Source: Schaedlerella glycyrrhizinilytica_A (GTDB lineage: Bacteria; Bacillota; Clostridia; Lachnospirales; Lachnospiraceae). From it: a stretch of DNA of 64,000 nt. Positions 31,533 to 40,274 of the stretch are shown here, in pieces. Positions within the stretch are counted from its first letter, which is position 1. Each line of letters opens with the position of its first letter. The notes under the pieces are model-generated. The model did no database searches and was not told the origin of the DNA. It saw nothing but the letters and a program-made list of their open reading frames with translations. The DNA lies in assembly GCF_042852765.1 (NCBI RefSeq), contig NZ_AP031414.1, one strand, 5' to 3'. The position numbers and the translations under genes were made by a program.

Positions 31533-33537
31533 GCGGAAAAACGTACAAAAAAGTGGAACGGCAGTTTTTCAAAAATGCACAGGGAGGGAGGAAACAGAGC
31601 AGAAGAAGAGGTGGAAACTTCCCAAATCGTCCAGGTATCTGTTAGGCGTGTTCCTAGTTGCCGGACTGGCAGCAGGTTTGTTTTTTCTTGGCAGAAAAAG
31701 CAATTCGGAGGAGGGACAGAACCGGAAATTTGAGAAATTCACGGAGCGGGTTTTTTGTGAAGAACTGGAGTCGAATACAGTAAGTCTTCATTATACGCTG
31801 CGTGAACCGGAAGCATATGGGATTGAACACAGTACCGTAACATTTGGAAATTTTACGGTAGATGGAAAAGAGACACAGGTTTCTGTGGAAAACTTACAGG
31901 AAATGTTGAAAACTTTTCTCTATGAGAAGCTGGATGTGCAGAACCGTCTGACATACGATATTTTGGAATATTATTTGGAGCTGATGGCAGATGACGCCGA
32001 ATATATTTTATATGATGAGCCGCTCGGGCTGGTCAGTGGAGTGCAGACACAGCTTCCGGTACTGCTTTCCGAGTATCCACTGACGTGCAGGGAAGATGTG
32101 GAAATTTATCTGGAACTGATGCGTACGACACCGGAATATTTTGAGTCATTGATCGATTTTGAAAAAGAAAAATCAAAATCAGGATTGTTCATGTCGGATG
32201 CAGCTGCGGATCAGGTGATGGAACAATGTACCGCATTTATGGAAATGGGCGAAAATAACTATCTGATTTCTACATTCGTAGAAAGGATCAAGCAGGTAAA
32301 AGAATTGAATGAGAGCGAGAAGAGCGAGTACATACAGGAAAATGCGTTGGCGCTGAACAGCTATGTCCTCCCTGCATACGGAAAGCTGAAAGCGGAAGTG
32401 CAGGAGTTGAAAGGCACAGGGAAAAATGAGCAGGGGCTCTGCTATATTCCGAACGGGACGGCGTATTATGAGCAGATTGTGCGCGAGGAGACCGGATCTG
32501 AACGAACAGTGGAGGAGATGGAAGATCTGACAAGGCGACAGATCGTTGCAGATCTGGAAGCGATGGAGGAAGTGCTGGGGATCGGGCAGAATACACAGCC
32601 GAAGCATAATGCAGATGAAAGTGCCGGGCAGGGAAATGCGGAACAAGGGGATGCAGAACAAGGGGATGCTGAACAGGAAAACGCAGGACAGGGAGATGCA
32701 GGAACCGACGCGGAGCGGGGAAACACAGTAAAAAGAAACGCTGTGGTCGAACAGGCGCAGGAGACAGCGTCTGCGCAGGTGGAAGCAGTTACCGCTCCGA
32801 ATCCGGTTTCTATTTTAAAACAGTTGGAAGAGGGGATAAAAAAATGTTTTCCGGAGCCCCCCAAGACGAATGTGGATGTGAAGTATGTTCCGAAAGCGAT
32901 GGAGGCACATTTGAGTCCGGCATTTTATATGATCCCGGCGATCGATGACTATCAGGACAATGTGATCTATGTCAATCAGGCACATATGGGAAATACGCTG
33001 ACATTGTATACGACGCTGGCACATGAGGGGTATCCGGGACATTTATATCAGACGGTATATTATGCGGGAACGAACCCGGCTCCGATCCGGAATATTTTGA
33101 ATTTCGGAGGATATGTGGAGGGCTGGGCAACTTATGCGGAAATGTGCAGTTATTCACTGGCGCCGTTTCCGAAAGCGCAGGCAGTTCTGCTCCAGAAGAA
33201 CAGCTCAATTTTGTTGGGAATTTATACGTTGGCAGATATCGGGATCCATTATCATGGGTGGAGCCGCGCGGATCTGGCAGCATTTTTCTCAAATTATGGG
33301 ATCAAAGATACGGCGGTGACAGACCGGATTTACGATCTGATCCTCGGAGCGCCGGGAAATTATTTAAAATATTATATCGGATATGTGGAATTTCTGGAGT
33401 TGAAGAAAATCTGGATAAAAGAGATGGGAGCGGACAGCCCGCAGAAAGCGTTCCATGAGGCTGTGTTGAAAGTCGGTCCTGCGCCGTTTGAATTGGTGGA
33501 AAAATATATGTGGGAGATGGGAGAAGAAACATCATGA
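31531..33537 (+). CDS. membrane-anchored DUF885-type zinc metallopeptidase
   Basis: About 668 residues from TTG 31531. An alternative ATG 31459 adds 24 residues but lies upstream of the hairpin and has a weak ribosome binding site. The N-terminus is basic, followed by one hydrophobic helix (YLLGVFLVAGLAAGLFFLG), indicating a membrane anchor with the enzyme outside. The DUF885 catalytic motif HEGYPGH appears in LAHEGYPGHLYQTVYY. A Gln/Asp/Ala/Gly-rich repetitive linker (32620-32740) interrupts the domain. The stop overlaps the spmA start by 4 bp (ATGA), so the two are co-translated. The specific substrate is unknown. Confidence 0.85.
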   Translation: MRKNVQKSGTAVFQKCTGREETEQKKRWKLPKSSRYLLGVFLVAGLAAGLFFLGRKSNSEEGQNRKFEKFTERVFCEELESNTVSLHYTLREPEAYGIEHSTVTFGNFTVDGKETQVSVENLQEMLKTFLYEKLDVQNRLTYDILEYYLELMADDAEYILYDEPLGLVSGVQTQLPVLLSEYPLTCREDVEIYLELMRTTPEYFESLIDFEKEKSKSGLFMSDAAADQVMEQCTAFMEMGENNYLISTFVERIKQVKELNESEKSEYIQENALALNSYVLPAYGKLKAEVQELKGTGKNEQGLCYIPNGTAYYEQIVREETGSERTVEEMEDLTRRQIVADLEAMEEVLGIGQNTQPKHNADESAGQGNAEQGDAEQGDAEQENAGQGDAGTDAERGNTVKRNAVVEQAQETASAQVEAVTAPNPVSILKQLEEGIKKCFPEPPKTNVDVKYVPKAMEAHLSPAFYMIPAIDDYQDNVIYVNQAHMGNTLTLYTTLAHEGYPGHLYQTVYYAGTNPAPIRNILNFGGYVEGWATYAEMCSYSLAPFPKAQAVLLQKNSSILLGIYTLADIGIHYHGWSRADLAAFFSNYGIKDTAVTDRIYDLILGAPGNYLKYYIGYVEFLELKKIWIKEMGADSPQKAFHEAVLKVGPAPFELVEKYMWEMGEETS

Positions 33538-34148
33538 ATTACCTTTGGGCGGGAATGATCGCAGTGGGAATTTTGTTCGGAGCGTTCGGCGGCAAGATGC
33601 CGGAGATCACAAATGCGGCGCTGGAGTCTGCAAAAGATGCGGTGACGCTTTGCATCACGATGATGGGAGTGATGTCGTTCTGGACAGGATTGATGGAGAT
33701 CGCGACCCGGGCGGGAATCATTGAGATGGCGTCAAAAAAAATGCGTCCCCTGATCCGTTTTTTATTTCCTCAGATTCCACCGGGACATAAGGCGAATGCG
33801 CCGATCTGCATGAATTTTATCGCGAACTTTTTAGGGCTTGGCTGGGCGGCAACCCCGACCGGGCTCGAGGCAATGGGAGCGCTTTCCGATCTGGAAAAAG
33901 AGAGGCGGGAGAAAAGAGCGCCGGGACCGATCCGGAAACCGGGAGTGGCAAGCAATGAAATGTGCACGTTTCTGATCATGAATATATCATCTCTGCAGCT
34001 CATTCCGGTGAACGTGATCGCGTACCGCAGTCAGTACGGAAGCGTGAATCCGGCAGCGATCGTTGGAGCAGGGATCGTCGCGACCGCGGTGAGCACCGCG
34101 GTGGCGGTGGCATTCTGCAAAGGGATGGAGTGGATAAAAAAGAAATAG
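33534..34148 (+). CDS. spmA: spore maturation protein A
   Basis: A 204-residue nucleoside-recognition-family membrane protein, partner of SpmB in spore core dehydration. Family stretches include TLCITMMGVMSFWTGLMEI, NFIANFLGLGWAATPTGLEA and NEMCTFLIMNISSLQLIPVN. ATG 33534 overlaps the stop of the DUF885 gene (ATGA), so expression is tied to it. Presence of both spm genes indicates an endospore former. Confidence 0.93.
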   Translation: MNYLWAGMIAVGILFGAFGGKMPEITNAALESAKDAVTLCITMMGVMSFWTGLMEIATRAGIIEMASKKMRPLIRFLFPQIPPGHKANAPICMNFIANFLGLGWAATPTGLEAMGALSDLEKERREKRAPGPIRKPGVASNEMCTFLIMNISSLQLIPVNVIAYRSQYGSVNPAAIVGAGIVATAVSTAVAVAFCKGMEWIKKK

Positions 34149-34279
34149 GAAAGTAAGTGTGTGGAGAGAATATAGAAGTCCGCAGAAATGTATGCTATGA
34201 TAACAGTTAACAGCAGAGTGTTTTGATTTTAAAGTGGCGCCGCCGACCCGGCGACGGACATTTCCGGGGAGCGATCAAG

Positions 34280-36226
34280 ATGACATTGAGAAAAAAACTG
34301 ATTCTTTCATTTATACTGCTCGTGCTGATATTGGGATCTGTAATCGGATATTTTTCCTATCAGGATGCAAAAGAACTGGTGCTGCAGAGCAAAGAGAAAG
34401 AAATGGCAGATACGATCAACCGAATTGATATTTCACTGAACAATTGGGTGGATCAGGTGACGACGCTGGCGGAGAATATCAAAGAGAATCCGATGGTGAC
34501 AGAATTGATGGAGGAAGAAGCGGGAAATCTGACGGCAGAGGGGGAGTTTATACCTTATCTGGATGCATGGATCGACAATATGGCGCAGATGGTCGGCGTT
34601 TGTTCGGATATTTTACTGGTGGATGCAGAGGGGCAGATTCGATATTGCTATTCCGAAAGAATGTCCGGACAGGAAGCAGACCAATCGGGCGGACAGGGAA
34701 CCGGGATGCCGGAGGTGATCGACGATGAGAGGTTGAAGCAGTGTGCCGTTTTGGCGGAGGAACAGCCGGAGTCGGGAAGCTGGCTCGGAATCGGAGATCC
34801 GATCTGTCAGTCGCCGGGCGATCCGGTTGTGAGTCTTGTGGTTTCACTCGACGCGGAAAATTCTGAAAAAACAGAGGATTATCTTGTGATCGAACTGCAC
34901 CCGGGACAATTTAGTGCTCTGATGCTCAATAATCAGAGTATGTTTCAGAATCAGTATACATTTCTTATGGATGAGAAAGATGAGATCATCAGTTCCAACC
35001 GGAATATGACTTATGAATGGATGGATGAAGTAAAAGAAATGAGAGATTCGGGAACGAGACGATATGAGTTCGAATGGAACGGGGAAACATATTTTGCATG
35101 CAGGCAGTATAATGGACTGACCGGATGGGAGACCTATTCCGTCGTTTCGGAAAAAGATTTTTTTCCACAGGCGGCTCTTTTGCAGAGAAAGATCCTGTTT
35201 GTTGTGATCTGTGCCATGCTGGCGGCAGTGATAGGGGTATCGATCCTTTCCTATACGTTTACCCGACCGGTACGGATGCTGGCAGACGGGATGAGGAAAG
35301 TGGAGACCGGAGACTTTGAAGTTCAGATCAAAACAGAGAAAAAGGATGAGATGGGACAGCTGATCCGGACATTTAATTATATGGTGAGGGAAATCCACAA
35401 ACTGGTCCATGTAGTATATCAGCAGAAACTTGCACAGAAAAATGCAGAACTGACGGCGCTTCAGGCGCAGATCAATCCTCATTTTTTATACAATACGTTG
35501 GATTCGATCAATTGGATGCTGATTGAAAAAAATGAGATGGAAATCAGTGATGTGGTTGTATCGCTGGGGGATATCCTGAAATATTCCCTGCATGGAGATG
35601 CGGATCTTGTGACATTGGAGGAAGAACTTCATTATATCCAAAGCTATTTGCGTATCCAGAAGAACCGGTTGGAAGAGCGTCTCTCGGTACGGATGAAGAT
35701 TGAAGAAGACGTGATGTCGTGTCAGGTTCCGAAGTTAATCCTGCAGCCGATCGTGGAAAATGCGATCCGGCATGGCATTGAGCAGATGAAAGAGGGCGGT
35801 CAGATCTGTATTTCGGCAGCTCTGGAGTCAGCAGATTTGGAAAATGAAGAAGATGCGGCCAGGTCCGCAGAAGATGAAAAATATCTGTTTATTCGGGTGT
35901 GCGACAACGGACCGGGGATGACAGAAGAGGAACTAAAACGATGCAGAGAACAGATTTATCATACAAACAGCAGTGATCAAAACATGCAGGGAGCCGTTCT
36001 GAGTGAAGAAGCGTCAGGAGATGCTTTAAAAAGGAAACGGATCGGGATGCGCAACGTATACCGACGGATTCAGTTGTTGTTTGGAGAGCGCTTCGGACTT
36101 GAAATCGAGAGCGAAAAAGGGCGCGGAACGATCGTGACGATGCGGCTTCCGGGCGGAGGAGAATCTGAGCATATAAGTGAAAGGAAAGGAGCTGCGGAGG
36201 ATGAAGATCTTGATCATAGACGATGA
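34280..36226 (+). CDS. YesM-type sensor histidine kinase
   Basis: A 648-residue membrane kinase. Order: a first membrane helix (LILSFILLVLILGSVIGYFS), an extracellular sensing region to about residue 310, a second helix (FVVICAMLAAVIGVSILSYTF), a HAMP segment, the histidine kinase box AQINPHFLYNTLDSINWM with His401, and a GHKL ATPase (NAIRHGIEQM and DNGPGMTEEEL). ATG 34280 has GGGGAG upstream. The AraC-type regulator overlaps its 3' end. Relatives usually sense carbohydrates or other nutrients; the location suggests control of the permease/hydantoinase genes downstream. Confidence 0.93.
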   Translation: MTLRKKLILSFILLVLILGSVIGYFSYQDAKELVLQSKEKEMADTINRIDISLNNWVDQVTTLAENIKENPMVTELMEEEAGNLTAEGEFIPYLDAWIDNMAQMVGVCSDILLVDAEGQIRYCYSERMSGQEADQSGGQGTGMPEVIDDERLKQCAVLAEEQPESGSWLGIGDPICQSPGDPVVSLVVSLDAENSEKTEDYLVIELHPGQFSALMLNNQSMFQNQYTFLMDEKDEIISSNRNMTYEWMDEVKEMRDSGTRRYEFEWNGETYFACRQYNGLTGWETYSVVSEKDFFPQAALLQRKILFVVICAMLAAVIGVSILSYTFTRPVRMLADGMRKVETGDFEVQIKTEKKDEMGQLIRTFNYMVREIHKLVHVVYQQKLAQKNAELTALQAQINPHFLYNTLDSINWMLIEKNEMEISDVVVSLGDILKYSLHGDADLVTLEEELHYIQSYLRIQKNRLEERLSVRMKIEEDVMSCQVPKLILQPIVENAIRHGIEQMKEGGQICISAALESADLENEEDAARSAEDEKYLFIRVCDNGPGMTEEELKRCREQIYHTNSSDQNMQGAVLSEEASGDALKRKRIGMRNVYRRIQLLFGERFGLEIESEKGRGTIVTMRLPGGGESEHISERKGAAEDEDLDHRR

Positions 36227-36917
36227 ACCGAAAATCCGGAACGGATTATCAAATCTCCTTACCAGACGAGAGGGCTGGGAGGTTGCGGGCGCTTACGAAA
36301 ATGCGGCGGATGCGCTGAAATATCTCGCGGTGAATCAGGTGGATGTGATGATCACGGATATCAAAATGCCGGAGATCAGCGGGCTGGAACTGATCGCGCG
36401 TATCCGGGAACGGGATAAAAAGACTGCGATCATCATTTTGAGCGGGTACAGTAACTTTCAGTTTGCACAGCGGGCGATCGAACTTGGGGTCAGCCGTTAT
36501 CTGACAAAACCGACAAATCCGAGGGAACTGATATGCGTTCTGGAAGAGACGGAAAAAAAGCTGGGCGGAAAACAAGAAAAAGAGGAAGATTCCGGAAAGA
36601 TCCCAAATCTGTTTGTACAAAAGGCGGCAGACTACATAAAGCTGAATTATTCCGAAAAAATTTCGATCAAAGAAATAGCGGATCAGCTTTACCTCTCCCC
36701 GAATTATCTGAGCGAGCTGTTTAAAAAACATACGGGAAAGACCATTTCCGAATATCTGACGGAATACCGTCTGGAAAAGGCATGTCAGCTTCTGGATCAT
36801 GCCGAATATCGCGTGGGGGATGTATCCGGAATGGTCGGAATCCATGACGGAAGATATTTTAGTAACATGTTTAAGAAAAAATATGGGATGACGCCGACGG
36901 AATATCGGAACCGTTGA
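36201..36917 (+). CDS. AraC-type response regulator
   Basis: A 238-residue protein with a receiver domain (phospho-acceptor Asp53 in VMITDIKMPE, acidic pair DD at 7-8) and a C-terminal double HTH of the AraC family (ISIKEIADQLYLSPNYLSELF and KKKYGMTPTEYR). It overlaps the kinase gene by 26 bp with its ribosome binding site inside it, so the pair is co-translated. It is the likely transcription regulator of the downstream permease, dihydropyrimidinase and binding-protein genes, by position only. Confidence 0.94.
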   Translation: MKILIIDDEPKIRNGLSNLLTRREGWEVAGAYENAADALKYLAVNQVDVMITDIKMPEISGLELIARIRERDKKTAIIILSGYSNFQFAQRAIELGVSRYLTKPTNPRELICVLEETEKKLGGKQEKEEDSGKIPNLFVQKAADYIKLNYSEKISIKEIADQLYLSPNYLSELFKKHTGKTISEYLTEYRLEKACQLLDHAEYRVGDVSGMVGIHDGRYFSNMFKKKYGMTPTEYRNR

Positions 36918-36936
36918 TTTGTAAAAATAGGGGGAG

Positions 36937-36978
36937 TGTCAGTGTACGAAGAGGCGTATTTCCCCTTATACACTGACA
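36937..36978. repeat. dispersed palindromic element, copy A
   Basis: TGTCAGTGTA (36937-36946) and TACACTGACA (36969-36978) form a perfect 10-bp inverted repeat around GGCGTATTTCCCC. Related copies lie at 38711, 45371 and 61521. The rest of the 36918-37205 gap shows no gene. Confidence 0.75.
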
Positions 36979-37205
36979 ATATGGATAAAATATACAAAAG
37001 AATAAACGGAAATATCGAAAAACAGAAAATATTACACAAAAGCATAGGATTTACACATTGAAAAAATGTCATACTTTATTAAAATGAAAAATAGATGGGA
37101 ACTGTTTTATGAATGCAATGCAGGAAAACGGTGCAGAAAAAAGATGCAGGAAAGCGGTTCCGTAAGGTCGTTATGAAAAAAGTGAAGAGAGAAGGAGGTT
37201 AAAGT

Positions 37206-38660
37206 ATGGCAGTTTTTCAAAAGCAGACAGGGGACATTGTGGAATTGACCCCACAGGGAATGGAAGAGATCCAAAAGCATAAAAATAATTATGCAGATTC
37301 CACGAAACCGCTGAGCGGAAAAGAGAGAACATGGAGCGCCTGGGATATGGGAAATCTCTGGATCGGCATGATCGTGTCGATCGCAGTCTATCAGGTCGCC
37401 AGTGGTCTGATCGTGTCGGGAATGTCCTGGGCACAGGCATTGTTTACGATCGTTCTTGGACACACGCTTGTTATGATCTTCGCAGTGATACTCGGACATT
37501 TCGGTACGAAATATGGTCTGACGTATCCAATGCTCAGCAAAATGGTATTCGGAGCGAAAGGAACGGTAGTTCCGTCGATCGTGCGAGGCGTACTCGGATG
37601 TTTCTGGTTCGGTGTGCAGGCGTGGATCGGAGGACAGGCTGTCAACGCGATCATCACCGCATTGATCCCGGCATGGGGAAGTCTTGGGTTTAAAGGTTTA
37701 TTTATTTCCTTTATTATTTTCTGGCTGATGAATGTGTATATTGCGGGATCCGGTTCCAGCGCGGTACAGAAACTGGAAAAATATGCGGCTCCGGTACTGA
37801 TCGTCTTAAGCTTTATCGTTATCGTATGGGGAATCAGCACAGCGGACTGGAGTATCGGTAAACTGCTTTCCGAGCCGTCGCTTCAGGGAGATCCTACGAA
37901 GAATTTCTGGACATTGTTCTTCCCGGCGTTGTCGTCTATGATCGCATTTGACGGCGGAATTGCATTGTCTATGGCAGATTTTACGAGGAACTGTAAGACA
38001 CAGAAAGCACAGTTTGCAGGACAGCTTGCGGGAGCGCCGATCATGACAGCGTTCATTTCATTTGTAGGAATCTGCGGAACAGCGGGTGCGGCGCTTGCAT
38101 TCCATGAGGCGATCTGGGAGCCGGCGGTTCTGGTCAGCAAATTTGAAAATCCGATCATTGTTGTGATCTTTTCATTATTTATCATTATGGCAGTGCTGAC
38201 AACGAATGTTGCCGCCAACCTTGTACCGCCGACCAATGTGATCGCGACATTGTTCCACAAAAAGGTTTCGTATAAACAGGCGGCTCTGATCGCAGCGATC
38301 CTTGCTTTATTTGCACAGCCGTGGAATGCACTGGCAAGCGCATATGAATTGATATATAATGTATGTGGAATGCTTGGCGCTCTGCTGGGACCGATTTCCG
38401 GATTGTATCTTGTATCTTATCTGTTTGAGCATAAGACAGAAATCGATCTCGTAGATCTGTTCCGTGAAGACGGAGGAAAATATAATTACAAAGGCGGATT
38501 TAATATTCCGATCATTGTGATCTTCCTTGCGTCTATGATCATTATTTTCGCTGCAAAATATATTGCACCGATCAAATTTATCTTTGATAATGCGTATGTG
38601 ATCGGAAGTATCGGCGCAGGACTTGTATATTTTATTTATATCAAGATCGCGCGAAAATAA
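37206..38660 (+). CDS. NCS1-family permease (cytosine/pyrimidine/hydantoin type)
   Basis: A 484-residue, roughly 12-helix membrane transporter of the nucleobase-cation-symport-1 family. Early NCS1 stretches include TWSAWDMGNLWIGMIVS and SWAQALFTIVLGH, and the IVRGVLGCFWFGVQAWIGG segment corresponds to the substrate-site helices. GGAGG precedes ATG 37206. It stands just before a dihydropyrimidinase, suggesting uptake of a pyrimidine base, dihydropyrimidine or hydantoin. Confidence 0.9.
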   Translation: MAVFQKQTGDIVELTPQGMEEIQKHKNNYADSTKPLSGKERTWSAWDMGNLWIGMIVSIAVYQVASGLIVSGMSWAQALFTIVLGHTLVMIFAVILGHFGTKYGLTYPMLSKMVFGAKGTVVPSIVRGVLGCFWFGVQAWIGGQAVNAIITALIPAWGSLGFKGLFISFIIFWLMNVYIAGSGSSAVQKLEKYAAPVLIVLSFIVIVWGISTADWSIGKLLSEPSLQGDPTKNFWTLFFPALSSMIAFDGGIALSMADFTRNCKTQKAQFAGQLAGAPIMTAFISFVGICGTAGAALAFHEAIWEPAVLVSKFENPIIVVIFSLFIIMAVLTTNVAANLVPPTNVIATLFHKKVSYKQAALIAAILALFAQPWNALASAYELIYNVCGMLGALLGPISGLYLVSYLFEHKTEIDLVDLFREDGGKYNYKGGFNIPIIVIFLASMIIIFAAKYIAPIKFIFDNAYVIGSIGAGLVYFIYIKIARK

Positions 38661-38710
38661 GAGTGAGTGAACGAAGTATACCCTCAGAGGACTTGCTGAT
38701 CCTCTGGGGG

Positions 38711-38755
38711 TAGCGTCGGTGTACAAGGCGTATTTTCTCTTGCACACTGACGCTA
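38711..38755. repeat. dispersed palindromic element, copy B
   Basis: TAGCGTCGGTGTACAAG (38711-38727) pairs with CTTGCACACTGACGCTA (38739-38755) with two G-U or mismatched positions. A separate hairpin, CCCTCAGAGGA with TCCTCTGGGGG, precedes it at 38681-38710. Confidence 0.82.
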
Positions 38756-38816
38756 ATGTAGCTGAAAAGTGTAACAATATTTTGCACAAAATGCACGGGG
38801 AAAAGGAGGTTCTGTA

Positions 38817-40229
38817 ATGAAAACTATCGTGAAGAATGGAAAGATCGTATCGCCATCGGAGACGTATGAGGCGGATCTCTGTATCGAAAATGGTGTGATC
38901 AGTTGTATCGGAACAAATCTGGAGCAGAAATTTGCATCCGATGAGGTGCAGGTGATTGATGCGGCAGGAAAGTATGTGCTGCCGGGCGGAGTGGACGTGC
39001 ATACGCATATGGATTTGGATGTCGGATTTTCGAGAGCGGTGGATGATTTTTATGATGGAACGGTGGCGGCAGCCTGCGGCGGTACGACGTCGATCGTCGA
39101 TCATATGGCGTTCGGACCGGCCGGATGCAATCTGCATCATCAGTTGAACGAATACCACAGACTGGCAGACGATAAGGCTGTGATCGACTATGGATTTCAC
39201 GGAACAGTCCAGCATGTGAACGACGAGATATTGGACGAACTGGAATCGATGGTAGAAGACGGTGTGCCGAGTGTAAAAGTCTATCTGACTTATGGATTTA
39301 AGATCAATGACGACGGTGTGTTGGAAGTATTGAAGCGGATGAAAGAACTGAATGGGATCACGGCATTTCACTGTGAAAATCATGATGTGGTGGAACATTT
39401 GAAGAAAGTATATTCGGAAAGCGGAAAGACTGCGCCGATCTATCATGCGAAGAGCAGACCGAATATTGCGGAGGCGGAGGCAGTCAGGCGCGTGCTGTAT
39501 CTTGCAAAACTGGCAGGAGACGCTCCGGTCTATATCGTGCATCTGTCTTGTAAGGAAAGTCTGGAAGCGGTGGAAGAAGCGAGAAAAGCCAGACAGAAAA
39601 ATATTTTCGTGGAGACGTGCACGCAGTATCTGACCATGACGGAAGAGAAATATAAAGACGAGGACGGATTGAAATATATTATGTCGCCGCCGCTTCGGAC
39701 AGACGCAGACAGGGAAGCGCTCTGGAAAGGTCTGGAGAACGGAGAGATCCAGATTGTTGCGACGGATCATTGCCCGTTTAATTACGGGATTGAAAAACAG
39801 ATGGGAAAAGATGATTTTACGAAGTGCCCGAACGGAGCTCCGGGAGTGGAGGAGCGTATGATCCTTTTGTTCTCCGAGGGCGTGATGAAGAACCGGATCA
39901 GTTTAAATCGATTTGTAGAAGTAGCTTGCACCAATCCGGCGAAAGTATATGGTCTGTATCCGAAGAAAGGGATCCTGGAACCGGGAGCGGACGCCGATCT
40001 GATCATTCTGGATCCGGAAAGAGAACAGACGCTGACACATGCCAATATGCATGGAGCGGTTGACTACACGGTATACGAGGGCGTACCGGTTAAGGGATAT
40101 ATCGATCTTGTAATGCAGCGCGGAAATGTGATCGCAAAAGAGAACCGGTTCACAGGAGCGCGCGGCGCCGGTGAGTTTATCCATCGGAAGACGCGGGATC
40201 TGAAAGACGAGTCTTCTTGCCTCAGATAA
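38817..40229 (+). CDS. hydA: dihydropyrimidinase / hydantoinase
   Basis: A 470-residue binuclear zinc amidohydrolase that opens the ring of dihydrouracil, dihydrothymine or hydantoins. Metal ligands are all visible: His62 and His64 (DVHTHMD), the carbamylated Lys154 (PSVKVYLTYG), His185 (FHCENHD), His242 (VHLSCK) and Asp317 (ATDHCPF). AAGGAGG precedes ATG 38817. With the upstream NCS1 permease and downstream binding protein it makes a reductive pyrimidine or hydantoin use module. No beta-ureidopropionase is visible nearby, so the pathway would be completed elsewhere. Confidence 0.93.
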   Translation: MKTIVKNGKIVSPSETYEADLCIENGVISCIGTNLEQKFASDEVQVIDAAGKYVLPGGVDVHTHMDLDVGFSRAVDDFYDGTVAAACGGTTSIVDHMAFGPAGCNLHHQLNEYHRLADDKAVIDYGFHGTVQHVNDEILDELESMVEDGVPSVKVYLTYGFKINDDGVLEVLKRMKELNGITAFHCENHDVVEHLKKVYSESGKTAPIYHAKSRPNIAEAEAVRRVLYLAKLAGDAPVYIVHLSCKESLEAVEEARKARQKNIFVETCTQYLTMTEEKYKDEDGLKYIMSPPLRTDADREALWKGLENGEIQIVATDHCPFNYGIEKQMGKDDFTKCPNGAPGVEERMILLFSEGVMKNRISLNRFVEVACTNPAKVYGLYPKKGILEPGADADLIILDPEREQTLTHANMHGAVDYTVYEGVPVKGYIDLVMQRGNVIAKENRFTGARGAGEFIHRKTRDLKDESSCLR

Positions 40230-40274
40230 AAAAGTATAGAATCTTAAGGAATACGGAATATAAAGGAGCAGGGA

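Noticed and set aside
37111..37160. 16-codon leader peptide before the NCS1 permease
   Set aside because: No good ribosome binding site and no attenuator-like structure near it.
38307..39770. Long minus-strand frame opposite the permease and dihydropyrimidinase genes
   Set aside because: Histidine/arginine/phenylalanine-rich composition typical of antisense shadows; the plus strand carries complete enzyme motifs.
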